This document shows positions 35,957-44,249 of a stretch of 64,000 bases of DNA, piece after piece. Source of the DNA: JAEUOS01 sp031423955. GTDB lineage: Bacteria > Pseudomonadota > Gammaproteobacteria > Burkholderiales > JAEUOS01. Under the pieces are notes generated by a model, which saw nothing but the letters and a program-made list of their open reading frames with translations, was not told the origin of the DNA and ran no database searches. The stretch lies in NCBI GenBank assembly GCA_031423955.1, contig JANPGJ010000036.1, positions 1 to 64,000 of the forward strand, in the 5' to 3' direction. A program made the translations under genes and the position numbers. Each line of letters opens with the position of its first letter. Within the stretch, counting starts at the first letter, position 1.

Positions 35957-37930
35957 ATGCCCAACACGCTTGAAATTGTCCTGATTTTCCTTGCGGCATC
36001 GGTCGGCGTGGTGGCGTTGGCGCGCAAATTTCATCTGCCGCCGCTCCTGGGCTACCTGCTTGCAGGCATCGTCATCGGCCCCAATGGACTGGGATTCGTG
36101 CCTGACACCTCCGGAAATCGTTACCTGGCGGAATTCGGGGTGGTTTTCCTGATGTTCTCGATCGGCCTGGAGTTCAACTTGCCAAAGTTGACGGCGATGC
36201 GCGGGGTGGTATTCGGGCTGGGGCTGGCGCAGGTGGCACTTACCACCGTGATGGGGGTCGCCGCTGCCATGGTGTTCGGATTCGGCTGGCGGGTCGGGCT
36301 TGCGCTGGGCGGCGCGCTGGCGATGTCGTCAACCGCGATTCTGGTCAAACTGATGGCGGAGCGCGGCGAGCTTGAAACGCCGCACGGGCGTGACGTGGTC
36401 GGAATCTTGTTGTTCCAGGATTTGGCGGTCGTGCCTTTTCTGGTGGTTGTTCCCGCGCTTGCCAGTTCACCCGAGAACATCGCAATCGCGCTCGGCGTCG
36501 CGCTGGCCAAGGCGTGCGTGGTGCTCGGCATCCTGCTGTTCGCCGGGCGCAAACTGGTGCGCGCCTGGCTGACGGTGGTGGCGCGGCGCCGCTCGACCGA
36601 ATTGTTCGTGCTTAACCTGTTGCTGATGACCCTCGGCCTGGCCTACGTCACCGAGCACGCCGGCCTGTCGTTGGCGCTCGGCGCCTTCGTGGCCGGCATG
36701 CTGATTTCCGAGACTGAATACCGGCATCAGGTCGAGGAGGACATCAAACCCTTTCGCGATGTGCTGCTCGGCCTGTTTTTCGTCACCATTGGCATGCTTC
36801 TCGACTTCCGCTCGGTGATCGCACAGCCATGGCTGGTGCTGCTGCTGGCGACCGGACCGGTGGTCGCGAAGTTCGCCGTGGTGGCGGGCCTGAGCCGGTT
36901 TTTCAAGCGTCCGGCCGGCACTGCGATTCGCACCGGCCTGGCGCTGGCACAGGCTGGCGAGTTCGGGTTTGTATTGCTGGCACAAGCAGGCGGCCTCAAG
37001 CTGGTTGACGCCAGGTTGATGGATGCGATCCTTGCCGCGATGTTGCTGTCGATGATCGCGGCACCACTGCTGATCGCCTATAGCGACCGTATCGCGATGC
37101 GTTTCTCACGCGACGAGTGGATGCTCAAATCCCTGCAGCTGACGCAACTGGCGTCACGCACCATCAAGACCAGAAAGCACGTGATCATCTGCGGCTACGG
37201 CCGCAACGGCCAGGCATTGGCCAAGTTGCTGGCGGCTGAAGGAATTGAATACATGGCGCTCGACCTCGACCCCGAACGCATTCGCGAGGCGGCCGCGGGC
37301 GGTGATTCGGTGGTCTATGCCGACGCCAGTCGCCGCGAGTCGCTGATGGCCGCCGGGCTGGCGCGCGCGCAATCGGTCGTCATTTCGTACGCCGATACCC
37401 CGGCGGCACTAAAAATCCTGCATCACGTCAACGCGGTGAGGCCAGGCCTGCCGGTGATCGTGCGGGTCAAGGACGATACCGAAATGGACCGTCTGCACGC
37501 AGCCGGCGCCGCCGAGGTGGTGCCGGAGGCGTTCGAATCGAGCCTGATGCTGGCCTCCCATGCATTGCTGCTGTCGGGTGTGCCGATTTCGCGCGTGGTG
37601 CGCCGCGTTGGCACCGTGCGCGACTCGCGTTACGGCATGCTGCGCGGCTTTTTCCATGGATCAAGCGACGAACCCGAAGATCTGGGCGAACGCCAGCATG
37701 TCCGCTTGCATTCGGTGTCACTCGAGCCGGGTGCCGACGCCATCGGCAAAATGCTTGGCGAAGTCAAACTGGACCAATTGGGAGTGGAAATCGTCACTGT
37801 GCGGCGGCCGGGAAAGGCCAGTCCCGCGGTCGGCCCGGATTTGCTGCTGGAGGCCGGCGATGTGCTGGTGCTCAAGGGCACTCCGGAACCGATTGCACTT
37901 GGCGAGGCGCGCCTGCTGCAAGGCGCGTAG
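35957..37930 (+). CDS. CPA2-family monovalent cation:proton antiporter (KefB/YbaL-like)
   Basis: 657 residues. About 12-13 membrane helices (1-~385) of the Na+/H+ exchanger type, including LPPLLGYLLAGIVIGPNGLG (~25-44), then a cytoplasmic RCK/TrkA-N domain HVIICGYGRNGQALAKLLA (~408-426) with the NAD-binding glycine pattern, and a TrkA-C domain (~565-655). Such transporters move K+ or Na+ against protons, gated by ligands on the RCK domain. Divergent from kdsD, a common arrangement in betaproteobacteria. Ends at a strong terminator. Confidence 0.92.
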   Translation: MPNTLEIVLIFLAASVGVVALARKFHLPPLLGYLLAGIVIGPNGLGFVPDTSGNRYLAEFGVVFLMFSIGLEFNLPKLTAMRGVVFGLGLAQVALTTVMGVAAAMVFGFGWRVGLALGGALAMSSTAILVKLMAERGELETPHGRDVVGILLFQDLAVVPFLVVVPALASSPENIAIALGVALAKACVVLGILLFAGRKLVRAWLTVVARRRSTELFVLNLLLMTLGLAYVTEHAGLSLALGAFVAGMLISETEYRHQVEEDIKPFRDVLLGLFFVTIGMLLDFRSVIAQPWLVLLLATGPVVAKFAVVAGLSRFFKRPAGTAIRTGLALAQAGEFGFVLLAQAGGLKLVDARLMDAILAAMLLSMIAAPLLIAYSDRIAMRFSRDEWMLKSLQLTQLASRTIKTRKHVIICGYGRNGQALAKLLAAEGIEYMALDLDPERIREAAAGGDSVVYADASRRESLMAAGLARAQSVVISYADTPAALKILHHVNAVRPGLPVIVRVKDDTEMDRLHAAGAAEVVPEAFESSLMLASHALLLSGVPISRVVRRVGTVRDSRYGMLRGFFHGSSDEPEDLGERQHVRLHSVSLEPGADAIGKMLGEVKLDQLGVEIVTVRRPGKASPAVGPDLLLEAGDVLVLKGTPEPIALGEARLLQGA

Positions 37931-37989
37931 GGAACAGGCGCAACTGTAGTAACGCGCGATCATGCATGGCGGATATGGTGTCGGAATAG

Positions 37990-38018
37990 AAAAAGGCCCG
38001 GTGTCTCCAGGCCTTTTT
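37990..38018. terminator. Bidirectional intrinsic terminator
   Basis: AAAAAGGCC (37990-37998) and GGCCTTTTT (38010-38018) with an inner GG/CC pairing; A-run and T-run on opposite sides make it work both ways. It separates the converging antiporter and PEP-CTERM genes. Confidence 0.85.
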
Positions 38019-38035
38019 GCGGGCACCAGTCGAAA

Positions 38036-38728
38036 CTAAATGCGTCTGCGCCGGCCGATCGCACCGATCAGTGCCAGCCCTACCCCGAACATCATCGCCA
38101 GCGACGGCTCAGGAACAGGGGCTGCCGACCCGACAAAAAAGCGCTGAATGTCCAGCGCGTTATCACTTGGTGCCTGGGTGAAAACAACTTTCGATATCGA
38201 CCCATTCGTTGTAAAGCCCACGAAATTATACGTGTTGGTGATAGCCGGCAACATCACTGACGAGGGAGGCGTGAAACTCCCGAACGACGACTCGATGCCG
38301 TTTGCAGTCACGGTGACGGTCAGCGGTGAATTCGCGATCAGGTACGAACCGAAATAAAAGCCGATGGCGCTTGCGCCGGATGTCGTCGCGGTAATTGTAT
38401 TTGGGTCTGCGGTCGCAGTCTTGGCGGTATAGATGACGGTTGGATTTCCAAGAGCGCCGATGTCCGAAATGATGCTTTCGTCAGCAGTGAACGACACTCC
38501 GGAACCCGCGACCGGGACCGGATTGCCGAAATATGACTGCGTGGTGCCACCACCAGGGTTCAGGTCGTTAAAGTTGTACTCGACGCCACCCGCGCCGCCA
38601 ACAGTGGCGCTGCTGAAGCTTGTGAAGTCGTAGTACGGCGAAACCGTGACCGGAACCAGAACAAAGGCATGCGCCGAAATCGTACCGAATGCCAATGCAG
38701 TGGCGAGGAGTTTCATTGCTGCCTTCAT
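38036..38728 (-). CDS. PEP-CTERM sorting-signal exported protein
   Basis: 230 residues from ATG 38728 (MKAAMKLLATALAFG), with AGGAAT upstream. Sec signal peptide to ~SAHA (~20), a beta-rich Gly/Thr/Ser-rich middle, and a textbook PEP-CTERM tail: PVPEPSLAMMFGVGLALIG then RRRR (~205-229), recognised by an exosortase (EpsH-type) and linked to exopolysaccharide/biofilm systems. No exosortase gene is in the window. It follows the prepilin gene by 170 bases in the same direction; the upstream region is very A+T-rich, unlike the genome average. Confidence 0.92.
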   Translation of the reverse strand: MKAAMKLLATALAFGTISAHAFVLVPVTVSPYYDFTSFSSATVGGAGGVEYNFNDLNPGGGTTQSYFGNPVPVAGSGVSFTADESIISDIGALGNPTVIYTAKTATADPNTITATTSGASAIGFYFGSYLIANSPLTVTVTANGIESSFGSFTPPSSVMLPAITNTYNFVGFTTNGSISKVVFTQAPSDNALDIQRFFVGSAAPVPEPSLAMMFGVGLALIGAIGRRRRI

Positions 38729-38898
38729 GAATGTATTCCTAGGACTCGGGTCGGGGCGATGATGAGAAATAAGCAATTTTCATGCAAGGAAAAAATATAT
38801 AAATAAATCAGAAGGTTATGGATTTTCAAGAACAAATACGGGGCCGCATGTAAAAACCTCCGACATAGACATGGTGCGTGATGCCCGCCAACCCAACA

Positions 38899-39639
38899 TC
38901 AGTTGATGATGGTTCCGCCGCCACAGTTGCCGCCAATGGCGCCACCGGGCGCGGCAGTCTGGCCATTGTTCCAGGGGCTAGAAACCGGAGGGCCTACAGC
39001 GGGAGTCGAGGCGCAGTTGGCTTGCGTCACCGGAGTTGCCCCGGCGGGCGCCCATGTGCTGAAGCGGAAATTGCCGGTGTAAGGATTGCCATCATCCATC
39101 TTGGTATCGATCTCCGCCATCACATTCGACGGAATCTGGTTACCGGTCTTGACGTTGGTACGTGCGGCAGGAAGCGTGATGGCGAACGCTGTACCGTTAA
39201 AGTTTGCGAGCACGTTGTCGGTGACCAATTGGAGCACACCGCCATAGACGTTGGTCGGACTATTGGCTGAGCTCGAAGCAACTTGCGCCACAGTACAAGT
39301 CGAGCAAGAAAGAAAGCCGGTTGCCGTCAGGTTCTGGAAAGCGCTTGACGAATCGGTCAGAGCGATCTGGCCGTTACCGCCCGCGGCGCCGTCAGTCGAT
39401 GCCAGAACGCCATTGCCGACCAGCGCAACCTGCGCGGTACCAATGTCCCCCGGCACCAGCCGGAACCGGTCCTGGAACGCAAAGTACGCCGCGCGCACCC
39501 CGTTCTGCTGGTCAATCACGTTACGCACCCGCGCCCCTTGAATCAACTCCTGGCCGCGCAAAATACCGCCCAAAAGCAGGCCGATAATCACCAGTACGAT
39601 TGCGATTTCGACCAACGTGAAACCTTGTTGCTTGCGCAT
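38899..39639 (-). CDS. Type IV prepilin-like protein
   Basis: 246 residues from ATG 39639 with GGAGG upstream. The leader MRKQQG is cleaved before FTLVEIAIVLVIIGLLLGG, a perfect class III prepilin N-terminus with Glu5. Following are a helical ARVRNVIDQQNGVRAAYFAF stretch and a beta-rich Ser/Thr/Gly-rich globular part with a Cys pair CSTC (~141-144 of the mature region) and a late GGNCGGG. Its own -24/-12 promoter lies 81-97 bases upstream. Because it is the shortest canonical prepilin here it may be the major subunit of the MSHA-like pilus, which is inference. Confidence 0.9.
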   Translation of the reverse strand: MRKQQGFTLVEIAIVLVIIGLLLGGILRGQELIQGARVRNVIDQQNGVRAAYFAFQDRFRLVPGDIGTAQVALVGNGVLASTDGAAGGNGQIALTDSSSAFQNLTATGFLSCSTCTVAQVASSSANSPTNVYGGVLQLVTDNVLANFNGTAFAITLPAARTNVKTGNQIPSNVMAEIDTKMDDGNPYTGNFRFSTWAPAGATPVTQANCASTPAVGPPVSSPWNNGQTAAPGGAIGGNCGGGTIIN

Positions 39640-39719
39640 TTTGCCTCCGTTAATTGACCAGCTCGGTATTTGTGGTGTTGCAGCTTGATGCGATGTATCT
39701 CGCAATCGAGACGTGGATG

Positions 39720-39736
39720 TTGCAAGGCTTGTGCCA
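39720..39736 (-). promoter_or_regulatory. Sigma-54 (-24/-12) promoter of the prepilin gene
   Basis: Read leftward: TGGCAC (39736-39731), five bases AAGCC, TTGCA (39725-39721), with GG and GC exactly 10 bases apart. This matches the sigma-54 consensus at all fixed positions. Predicted start of transcription about 39710, some 70 bases before the ATG at 39639. A matching activator gene is at 57371-58816 and rpoN at 30746-32185. Confidence 0.88.
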
Positions 39737-39816
39737 TTGCCAAATCATCGAGCAGGCCGCGGTTCTACCCGCATATTCGGCGCAGGGGGCGCAATCGGCG
39801 CCGCATAGGCGGGTTT

Positions 39817-39866
39817 TGTCGCTGACGACTGCCGATCCTGCGACATTGGGTGTCGAAATATCGTCA
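39817..39866. promoter_or_regulatory. Possible activator-binding region upstream of the sigma-54 promoter
   Basis: Contains several TGTCG/TGACG half-sites: TGTCGC at 39817-39822 with its inverted partner GCGACA at 39840-39845, TGACGA at 39823-39828, and an imperfect dyad TGTCGA-AATA-TCGTCA at 39851-39866. About 105-155 bases upstream of the predicted start, the normal distance for enhancer sites of sigma-54 activators. Binding is inference only. Confidence 0.4.
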
Positions 39867-39885
39867 GGTGCCGCCTGCGGTGGCG

Positions 39886-40614
39886 CTAAGGATCACCCTG
39901 GCCGATCTCCTTCATGCGCGACGCGAGAAAGCGGAATTCCGCCGGGTCGGTGACCTGACCGCTTTCCAGTAGCGCTCCCAGCAACACCCGCGCGGCAGCC
40001 TGTTCATTCATGTCGGCCAACAGCAGAATCTCCATTTGCCTGGCCCACGCCGGTACCGCGGGACCGGTCGCATACAAGCGCAAGCTGCGGGCATATTCGC
40101 GCGCCAATCCAAGGTCGCGCAGGCGATGCCGGGCGACGTAGGCAGCATGCGCCAAGGCCGCCCAGCGACGGTTTGGGTCGGCGCGAAACTGTCGATGGAC
40201 GAATTCGAGCATCAGCCGTTGCCGCTGCGGATCCGGCACTTCGCCGTAGAGTCTGCTGGCGGCCAGCAGCGGATAGGGGCCGCGCGGGTCCAGTTCGAGG
40301 ATGCGCTCCAGCCAGCGAATCACCATCGCGTAATCGAGACTGGCAAATGGAATCGACAGCCCCGGCTGGTTGTCATGCGATTGCAACAGCAGATTCATGA
40401 CTTTCGCCGCCGGCAGCGGATCGCCAAGGCTGGCGACCATGATCGTGGTGACCGCAGGGGGCGGCCTCAGATCAGCCGCTGTCGGCGCGGCGCGCGGGGC
40501 CAGCGTTGCGAGGCACAGTTGCGCGGCCAGGGCTGCAACAAACACCAGCCAGGCCATCGCCGGCACCCGGGAAAGTGCGCGCAGGTCACGTCGGTATCTC
40601 ACCCAGTCAAACAT
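39886..40614 (-). CDS. Small membrane-anchored TPR-like protein next to ABC-2 permease
   Basis: 242 residues, not recognised as a named family. One membrane helix at ~18-38 (AMAWLVFVAALAAQLCLATL), then a mainly helical domain with TPR-like spacing (YAMVIRWLERILELDPRGPY, ARQMEILLLADMNEQAAARVL). Overlaps the ABC-2 permease gene by 8 bases, so it is probably cotranscribed and translationally coupled and may be an accessory part of that exporter. Confidence 0.7.
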   Translation of the reverse strand: MFDWVRYRRDLRALSRVPAMAWLVFVAALAAQLCLATLAPRAAPTAADLRPPPAVTTIMVASLGDPLPAAKVMNLLLQSHDNQPGLSIPFASLDYAMVIRWLERILELDPRGPYPLLAASRLYGEVPDPQRQRLMLEFVHRQFRADPNRRWAALAHAAYVARHRLRDLGLAREYARSLRLYATGPAVPAWARQMEILLLADMNEQAAARVLLGALLESGQVTDPAEFRFLASRMKEIGQGDP

Positions 40615-41437
40615 TCTTGCGCATCAGATCGATCAGGCCGGCAGCCAGCAGCAGGACTATATAGGCCAGACTTTGCAACGCGATCAGCCGAAGATCGGCG
40701 AATGGCAAAGCGTCGCCGGTCAGCCAGTCCGTACGGGTGAAAAGGTCGAGGCGCGGCAATATCGCTGCAATCGCCTGCAAACCCAGGTTCGCGGCCTGGA
40801 AGCCGGCGGATTCGACCGGTGCGACGCTGCTCGATCCGATTGCCAGCAAGGCGCCGATACTTCGCGACAAGGCATAGAACGCGGCGCTGGCCGCCAGGCT
40901 GCCCACAACATGCGTGAAGGTCAGGGCACACATCAGGCTGGCGCTGGCCATCAGCATCAACTCCAGCGCCAGCGACAGGGTCCACACTGCTACCGCCGGC
41001 AAGGGTGCCGATGCCGACAGCGGAAGCGCGAACAACACCGCCAGCACCACTGCCGCCGCGGCGCAACCAAGCCATTTGCCCAGCAGATATCCGCCGCGCG
41101 GCAATGGCAGGGAAAAGATCAGCTCCAGGCTCTTGTCGTTGTGTTCCCGCACCACCGAGGCGATGGCGAAACTCGAAAGCAGGAATACCGCCGTCAGCCG
41201 GTAAAGCGCCGCCAGCGTCGCGGCGCGGATGCCGTGCGAATCGACGAGGGCGAGCATGTCGGTGAATTGCCCGAGGCAGACGCCAAGTGCAATCGCAATC
41301 ACCGCCGCCAGCGCAATCCTGCTGTGCAACGCCTCGAGCAAGGTGTAGCGCGCGATGGTGATGATCGCGCGCAGTTGCGCCGCGCCGCTACTGCGAATTA
41401 CGGCCGCCGTCGGCGCCGGCGGTTGGGTGGTGGTCAT
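40607..41437 (-). CDS. ABC-2 type transporter permease
   Basis: 276 residues from ATG 41437 (MTTTQPPAPT); the longer frame upstream lies antisense to the kinase gene and is rejected. Around six membrane helices in the ABC-2 pattern: ARYTLLEALHSRIALAAVIA (~29-48), a conserved VVREHNDKSLELIFSLPL motif (~97-114) typical of NosY-like permeases, and a C-terminal membrane helix ending LIDLMRKN. It lacks an adjacent ATPase; the best partner in the window is the interrupted ATPase at 58813-59547, 17 kb away at the other end of the pilus locus. Confidence 0.85.
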   Translation of the reverse strand: MTTTQPPAPTAAVIRSSGAAQLRAIITIARYTLLEALHSRIALAAVIAIALGVCLGQFTDMLALVDSHGIRAATLAALYRLTAVFLLSSFAIASVVREHNDKSLELIFSLPLPRGGYLLGKWLGCAAAAVVLAVLFALPLSASAPLPAVAVWTLSLALELMLMASASLMCALTFTHVVGSLAASAAFYALSRSIGALLAIGSSSVAPVESAGFQAANLGLQAIAAILPRLDLFTRTDWLTGDALPFADLRLIALQSLAYIVLLLAAGLIDLMRKNV

Positions 41438-41572
41438 GCCGGGCGCCTGAGCGCAGAGCGCATGACGGTGAACCAGAGTGACGGCAAGTAGGCGCGCAAA
41501 TGCATCGGGAGTGCTAAAGGCATCGGAAGGAATCGAAGGAATCGCCCTTGCAGGCCTTATTATGCGCCGACC

Positions 41573-43360
41573 ATGATTTTGAAGCTCAAGCGTTCGCGCG
41601 ACCTGCTGCTGATACTGGCGATCGCGCTGCTGTTTGCCGGCGAAAGCGCGTATCTGGGCGCGACCTGGCGACAACCGCTGTTTTTCGCGCATCTCGGCGC
41701 GTTTTTGTTGTGGCAGCCGCTGGTCGCAGGCAGTCGGCGCATGTCGATGCGCGAGGCGCTGTTGGTGGCGGGCGGCGCGGCGCTGGCGACGGCTTTTCTG
41801 ACGCCGTGGATCATGCTGATATGGACTGCGCTGGTCACCGCGCTGGTCGGCGGACGCGTACTGGAAGGTGGCGCGCGTGAGCAGCGCTGGTTCTACCTCA
41901 CTGTCCTGTTCACCTTGTTCGCCTTCCTGTTCACCGCAGTGTTGCCCGATCTGCTGCCGACGGCGTTGCGTGAGGCGGCGATCGCGCCGGCGGCGCGTCG
42001 CTGGATTGAAATCGGACTCGGCGGCGCGCTGGCGGGGCTTACGGTAGCCGCCTGGCGCATCAGGCCGGACGCCACTTCCTTGCTGCCGCCTTCGGGTGCG
42101 TATGACCTGATCCACAGCATCTGGCTGCTGCTGCTGCTGCTGCTGGTCAGCTTCTTCGGCATCGCGCTGATGACCCTTGCGCAGCGCGGTTACCTGGCCA
42201 GCATCGCCATCACCCTGTTGAGCGTTGCCGCGCTCCTGCTGGCCGCCGATGTCCTGTGGCGGCGCGCACCCGATGGCGACTCGCGTGCTGGCGGCCTGGC
42301 ACTGCTTTTCTCGCGTTATTTGCTGTCTTACGGGATTCCCTATGAAGTGTGGCTTGAACGACTGGCGCGACTCGGTCGTGACGAGAGCGACGCCACGCGG
42401 TTTTTCGAGGCTGCGATGCGCTCGCTGGGCCGGTTGACCGCCCTGCAGGGTGCGCGCTGGCGCGGCGCGGGATTGTCAGGCGAACTTGGCATGACCGGTG
42501 GCGGCCACCAGGAATCGATCGTCGTGCCGCTGCAAAATGATCCCGGCGCCAGTATCGAAGTCGAGTTGCGCACGCCGCACCAGCTGTCGCCGGCGTTGGT
42601 GTGGCACCTCAAGCTGCTGTTGCAGATCGCCGTGCAGTTCTATGCCGCGAAGGCGCGCGAGCAACGGCTGCGCGACCAGCAATATCTGCGTGCGGTGCAT
42701 GAGACCGGCGCCCGTGTCACGCATGACGTGAAGAACCTGCTGCAGTCGCTCGATGGCCTGATCGGTGCGGCACTTGTGCTTGACGACGATGGCCGCGTGC
42801 GGCAACTGGTGCAGCGGCAGCTGCCGGAAATCTCGCGCCGGCTGGCGCAAACCCTGGACAAGCTGCAGCAGCCCGGCGGCGATACACGGGACCAGAGGAG
42901 CCTCTATGCGTGGTGGTCGGAATTGCGTACGCAATACGCGGCGCGGAGTGTCGCCTTCGATGACGCCGGTGCAGAGGATGATGTTCCGGTTCCGGCCGCG
43001 TTGTTCGCAAGCGCAGCCGACAACCTGCTGCAGAACGCTTTGCAAAAACGCAAAACGGAAGCGGGCATTGCGATTCGTGCGGCCGTCACTGCGCTCGATG
43101 GCGCCGTCGTATTCGCCGTCGAGGACTCCGGTAGTCCGATCGCAGCTGAACTGGCCGAAAGGCTGTTGGCCGGCCCGGTGACCTCGAGCAACGGCCTGGG
43201 TATCGGGCTGTACCAGGTGGCGCGCCAGGCTGACGCAGCCGGAATGCGATTTCGGCTGGCCGAAAATCGCGCAGGCTGCGTGCGCTTCGAACTCGTCATG
43301 CGTCCCGCGGACGCCGACCTTGTCAGCGCAGGCGCAACCCGGACTGGATCATCCGGCTGA
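41573..43360 (+). CDS. Membrane-bound sensor histidine kinase
   Basis: 595 residues. Six or seven membrane helices in residues 8-228, a linker domain (~245-360) of unclear fold that may be a degenerate GAF, then the kinase core: H-box ARVTHDVKNLLQSL (His384), N-box SAADNLLQNALQKR (~476-489) and G-box NGLGIGLYQVARQ (~538-550). The HDVKNL phosphoacceptor resembles PrsK-type PEP-CTERM kinases. No receiver domain. Its likely partner is the sigma-54 response regulator at 57371-58816, the only one in the window. The 3' end overlaps the converging pilin-like gene by 38 bases. The only rightward gene inside the pilus locus. Confidence 0.86.
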   Translation: MILKLKRSRDLLLILAIALLFAGESAYLGATWRQPLFFAHLGAFLLWQPLVAGSRRMSMREALLVAGGAALATAFLTPWIMLIWTALVTALVGGRVLEGGAREQRWFYLTVLFTLFAFLFTAVLPDLLPTALREAAIAPAARRWIEIGLGGALAGLTVAAWRIRPDATSLLPPSGAYDLIHSIWLLLLLLLVSFFGIALMTLAQRGYLASIAITLLSVAALLLAADVLWRRAPDGDSRAGGLALLFSRYLLSYGIPYEVWLERLARLGRDESDATRFFEAAMRSLGRLTALQGARWRGAGLSGELGMTGGGHQESIVVPLQNDPGASIEVELRTPHQLSPALVWHLKLLLQIAVQFYAAKAREQRLRDQQYLRAVHETGARVTHDVKNLLQSLDGLIGAALVLDDDGRVRQLVQRQLPEISRRLAQTLDKLQQPGGDTRDQRSLYAWWSELRTQYAARSVAFDDAGAEDDVPVPAALFASAADNLLQNALQKRKTEAGIAIRAAVTALDGAVVFAVEDSGSPIAAELAERLLAGPVTSSNGLGIGLYQVARQADAAGMRFRLAENRAGCVRFELVMRPADADLVSAGATRTGSSG

Positions 43361-44249
43361 CCAGCGTATTGGCGCCGATGAACACGACTTGGTCATCAAA
43401 GTAGCAGAGATTGGCACCGCCGTTGTCGGAGCAGCCGGCGGGAGTGTTGTCAAGCGGAGGCCGTACGATGAACGGGTTTGCAGCGAGTCTGGCGCCGGCG
43501 GCGATAGTGCCGAGCGCGGGTCCGTTCAATGCTTCGTCGGTCCCGCCTGCCGGCACCGGGTAGGCAGTACCGTCCTGCGCGGTGCCGCCAGCACGGTTCG
43601 GCCCATGCGACAGCACGACCGCTACCGCGCCGGAAGCCGGCACGACGGTTGAATTCATCAGGTATACCGAGCCAGGCCGGCCGGCTTGACCATCGCGCAC
43701 CGGGATGTCGCCGGTGTCGGCAATCTCGAACGTACAACTGTTTGGATTGGAAGTCGTCGAGGTGCACCCGGCGGGCACGCCGCCCGGTGTGCAGCCAGCG
43801 AGCGCGGTTGGTGGCACGGCGAGATTGAATCCGGCGGTGGTGCCGCAAATCCAGTTGGGGTCGGTACCGCTACGCGTGAACTCGCCGCTGACGCGGTAGC
43901 GAAAGCGGGTGCCCCAATAGTCGGTCTGCTGTACGCCAAGTGTGACCCAGGGCAGGAAACCTTCATAGATACCGCCGGCGCAGCCGATGGTGGGCGTTGC
44001 GCCACTTGCATTGCGGTCTTCCACGCCGTCACCGGTTCGATCCGGGCACGGCAGCCTGCCGTTGATCGCGGCGAATGACAGCAGTGCGTCGCGCGCCGCA
44101 TCAAGCCGCTCCTGGTTGGAATTGGTCTGCGAAATCTGGAACATGCGGTTTACCGGTCCCAGGGCACCCACCAGTACCAGTCCGATCACCAGCATCACGA
44201 TGGCGATTTCGGTCAAGGTGAAGCCGGATTGCAAATCGCGTCGCGTCAT
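43323..44249 (-). CDS. Pilin-like protein with canonical prepilin N-terminus
   Basis: 308 residues. Leader MTRRDLQSG is cleaved before FTLTEIAIVMLVIGLVLVG (Glu5 present). The helix continues through SNQERLDAARDALLSFA, then a globular domain with the pattern LPCPD (66-70) ... LPWVTLG (99-105) ... WGTRFRYRV, and many cysteines (about ten). It shares the ARDA / LPxPD / LPWxTLG pattern with the next protein upstream (44246-45787), so the two are homologous minor-pilin-like components. Overlaps that gene by 4 bases. Confidence 0.87.
   Translation of the reverse strand: MTRRDLQSGFTLTEIAIVMLVIGLVLVGALGPVNRMFQISQTNSNQERLDAARDALLSFAAINGRLPCPDRTGDGVEDRNASGATPTIGCAGGIYEGFLPWVTLGVQQTDYWGTRFRYRVSGEFTRSGTDPNWICGTTAGFNLAVPPTALAGCTPGGVPAGCTSTTSNPNSCTFEIADTGDIPVRDGQAGRPGSVYLMNSTVVPASGAVAVVLSHGPNRAGGTAQDGTAYPVPAGGTDEALNGPALGTIAAGARLAANPFIVRPPLDNTPAGCSDNGGANLCYFDDQVVFIGANTLVSRMIQSGLRLR

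Noticed and set aside
41537..41552. AGGAAT-N5-TTGCA before the histidine kinase gene, a possible second sigma-54 promoter
   Set aside because: The -12 box and GG/GC spacing fit, but the -24 box matches only 3 of 6 bases and the predicted transcript would begin about 10 bases before the ATG, leaving no ribosome binding site.
41438..42115. Extension of the ABC-2 permease frame across the kinase gene
   Set aside because: Antisense to a well-supported histidine kinase and composed of Gln/Arg-rich low-information sequence; the ATG at 41437 is the family start.
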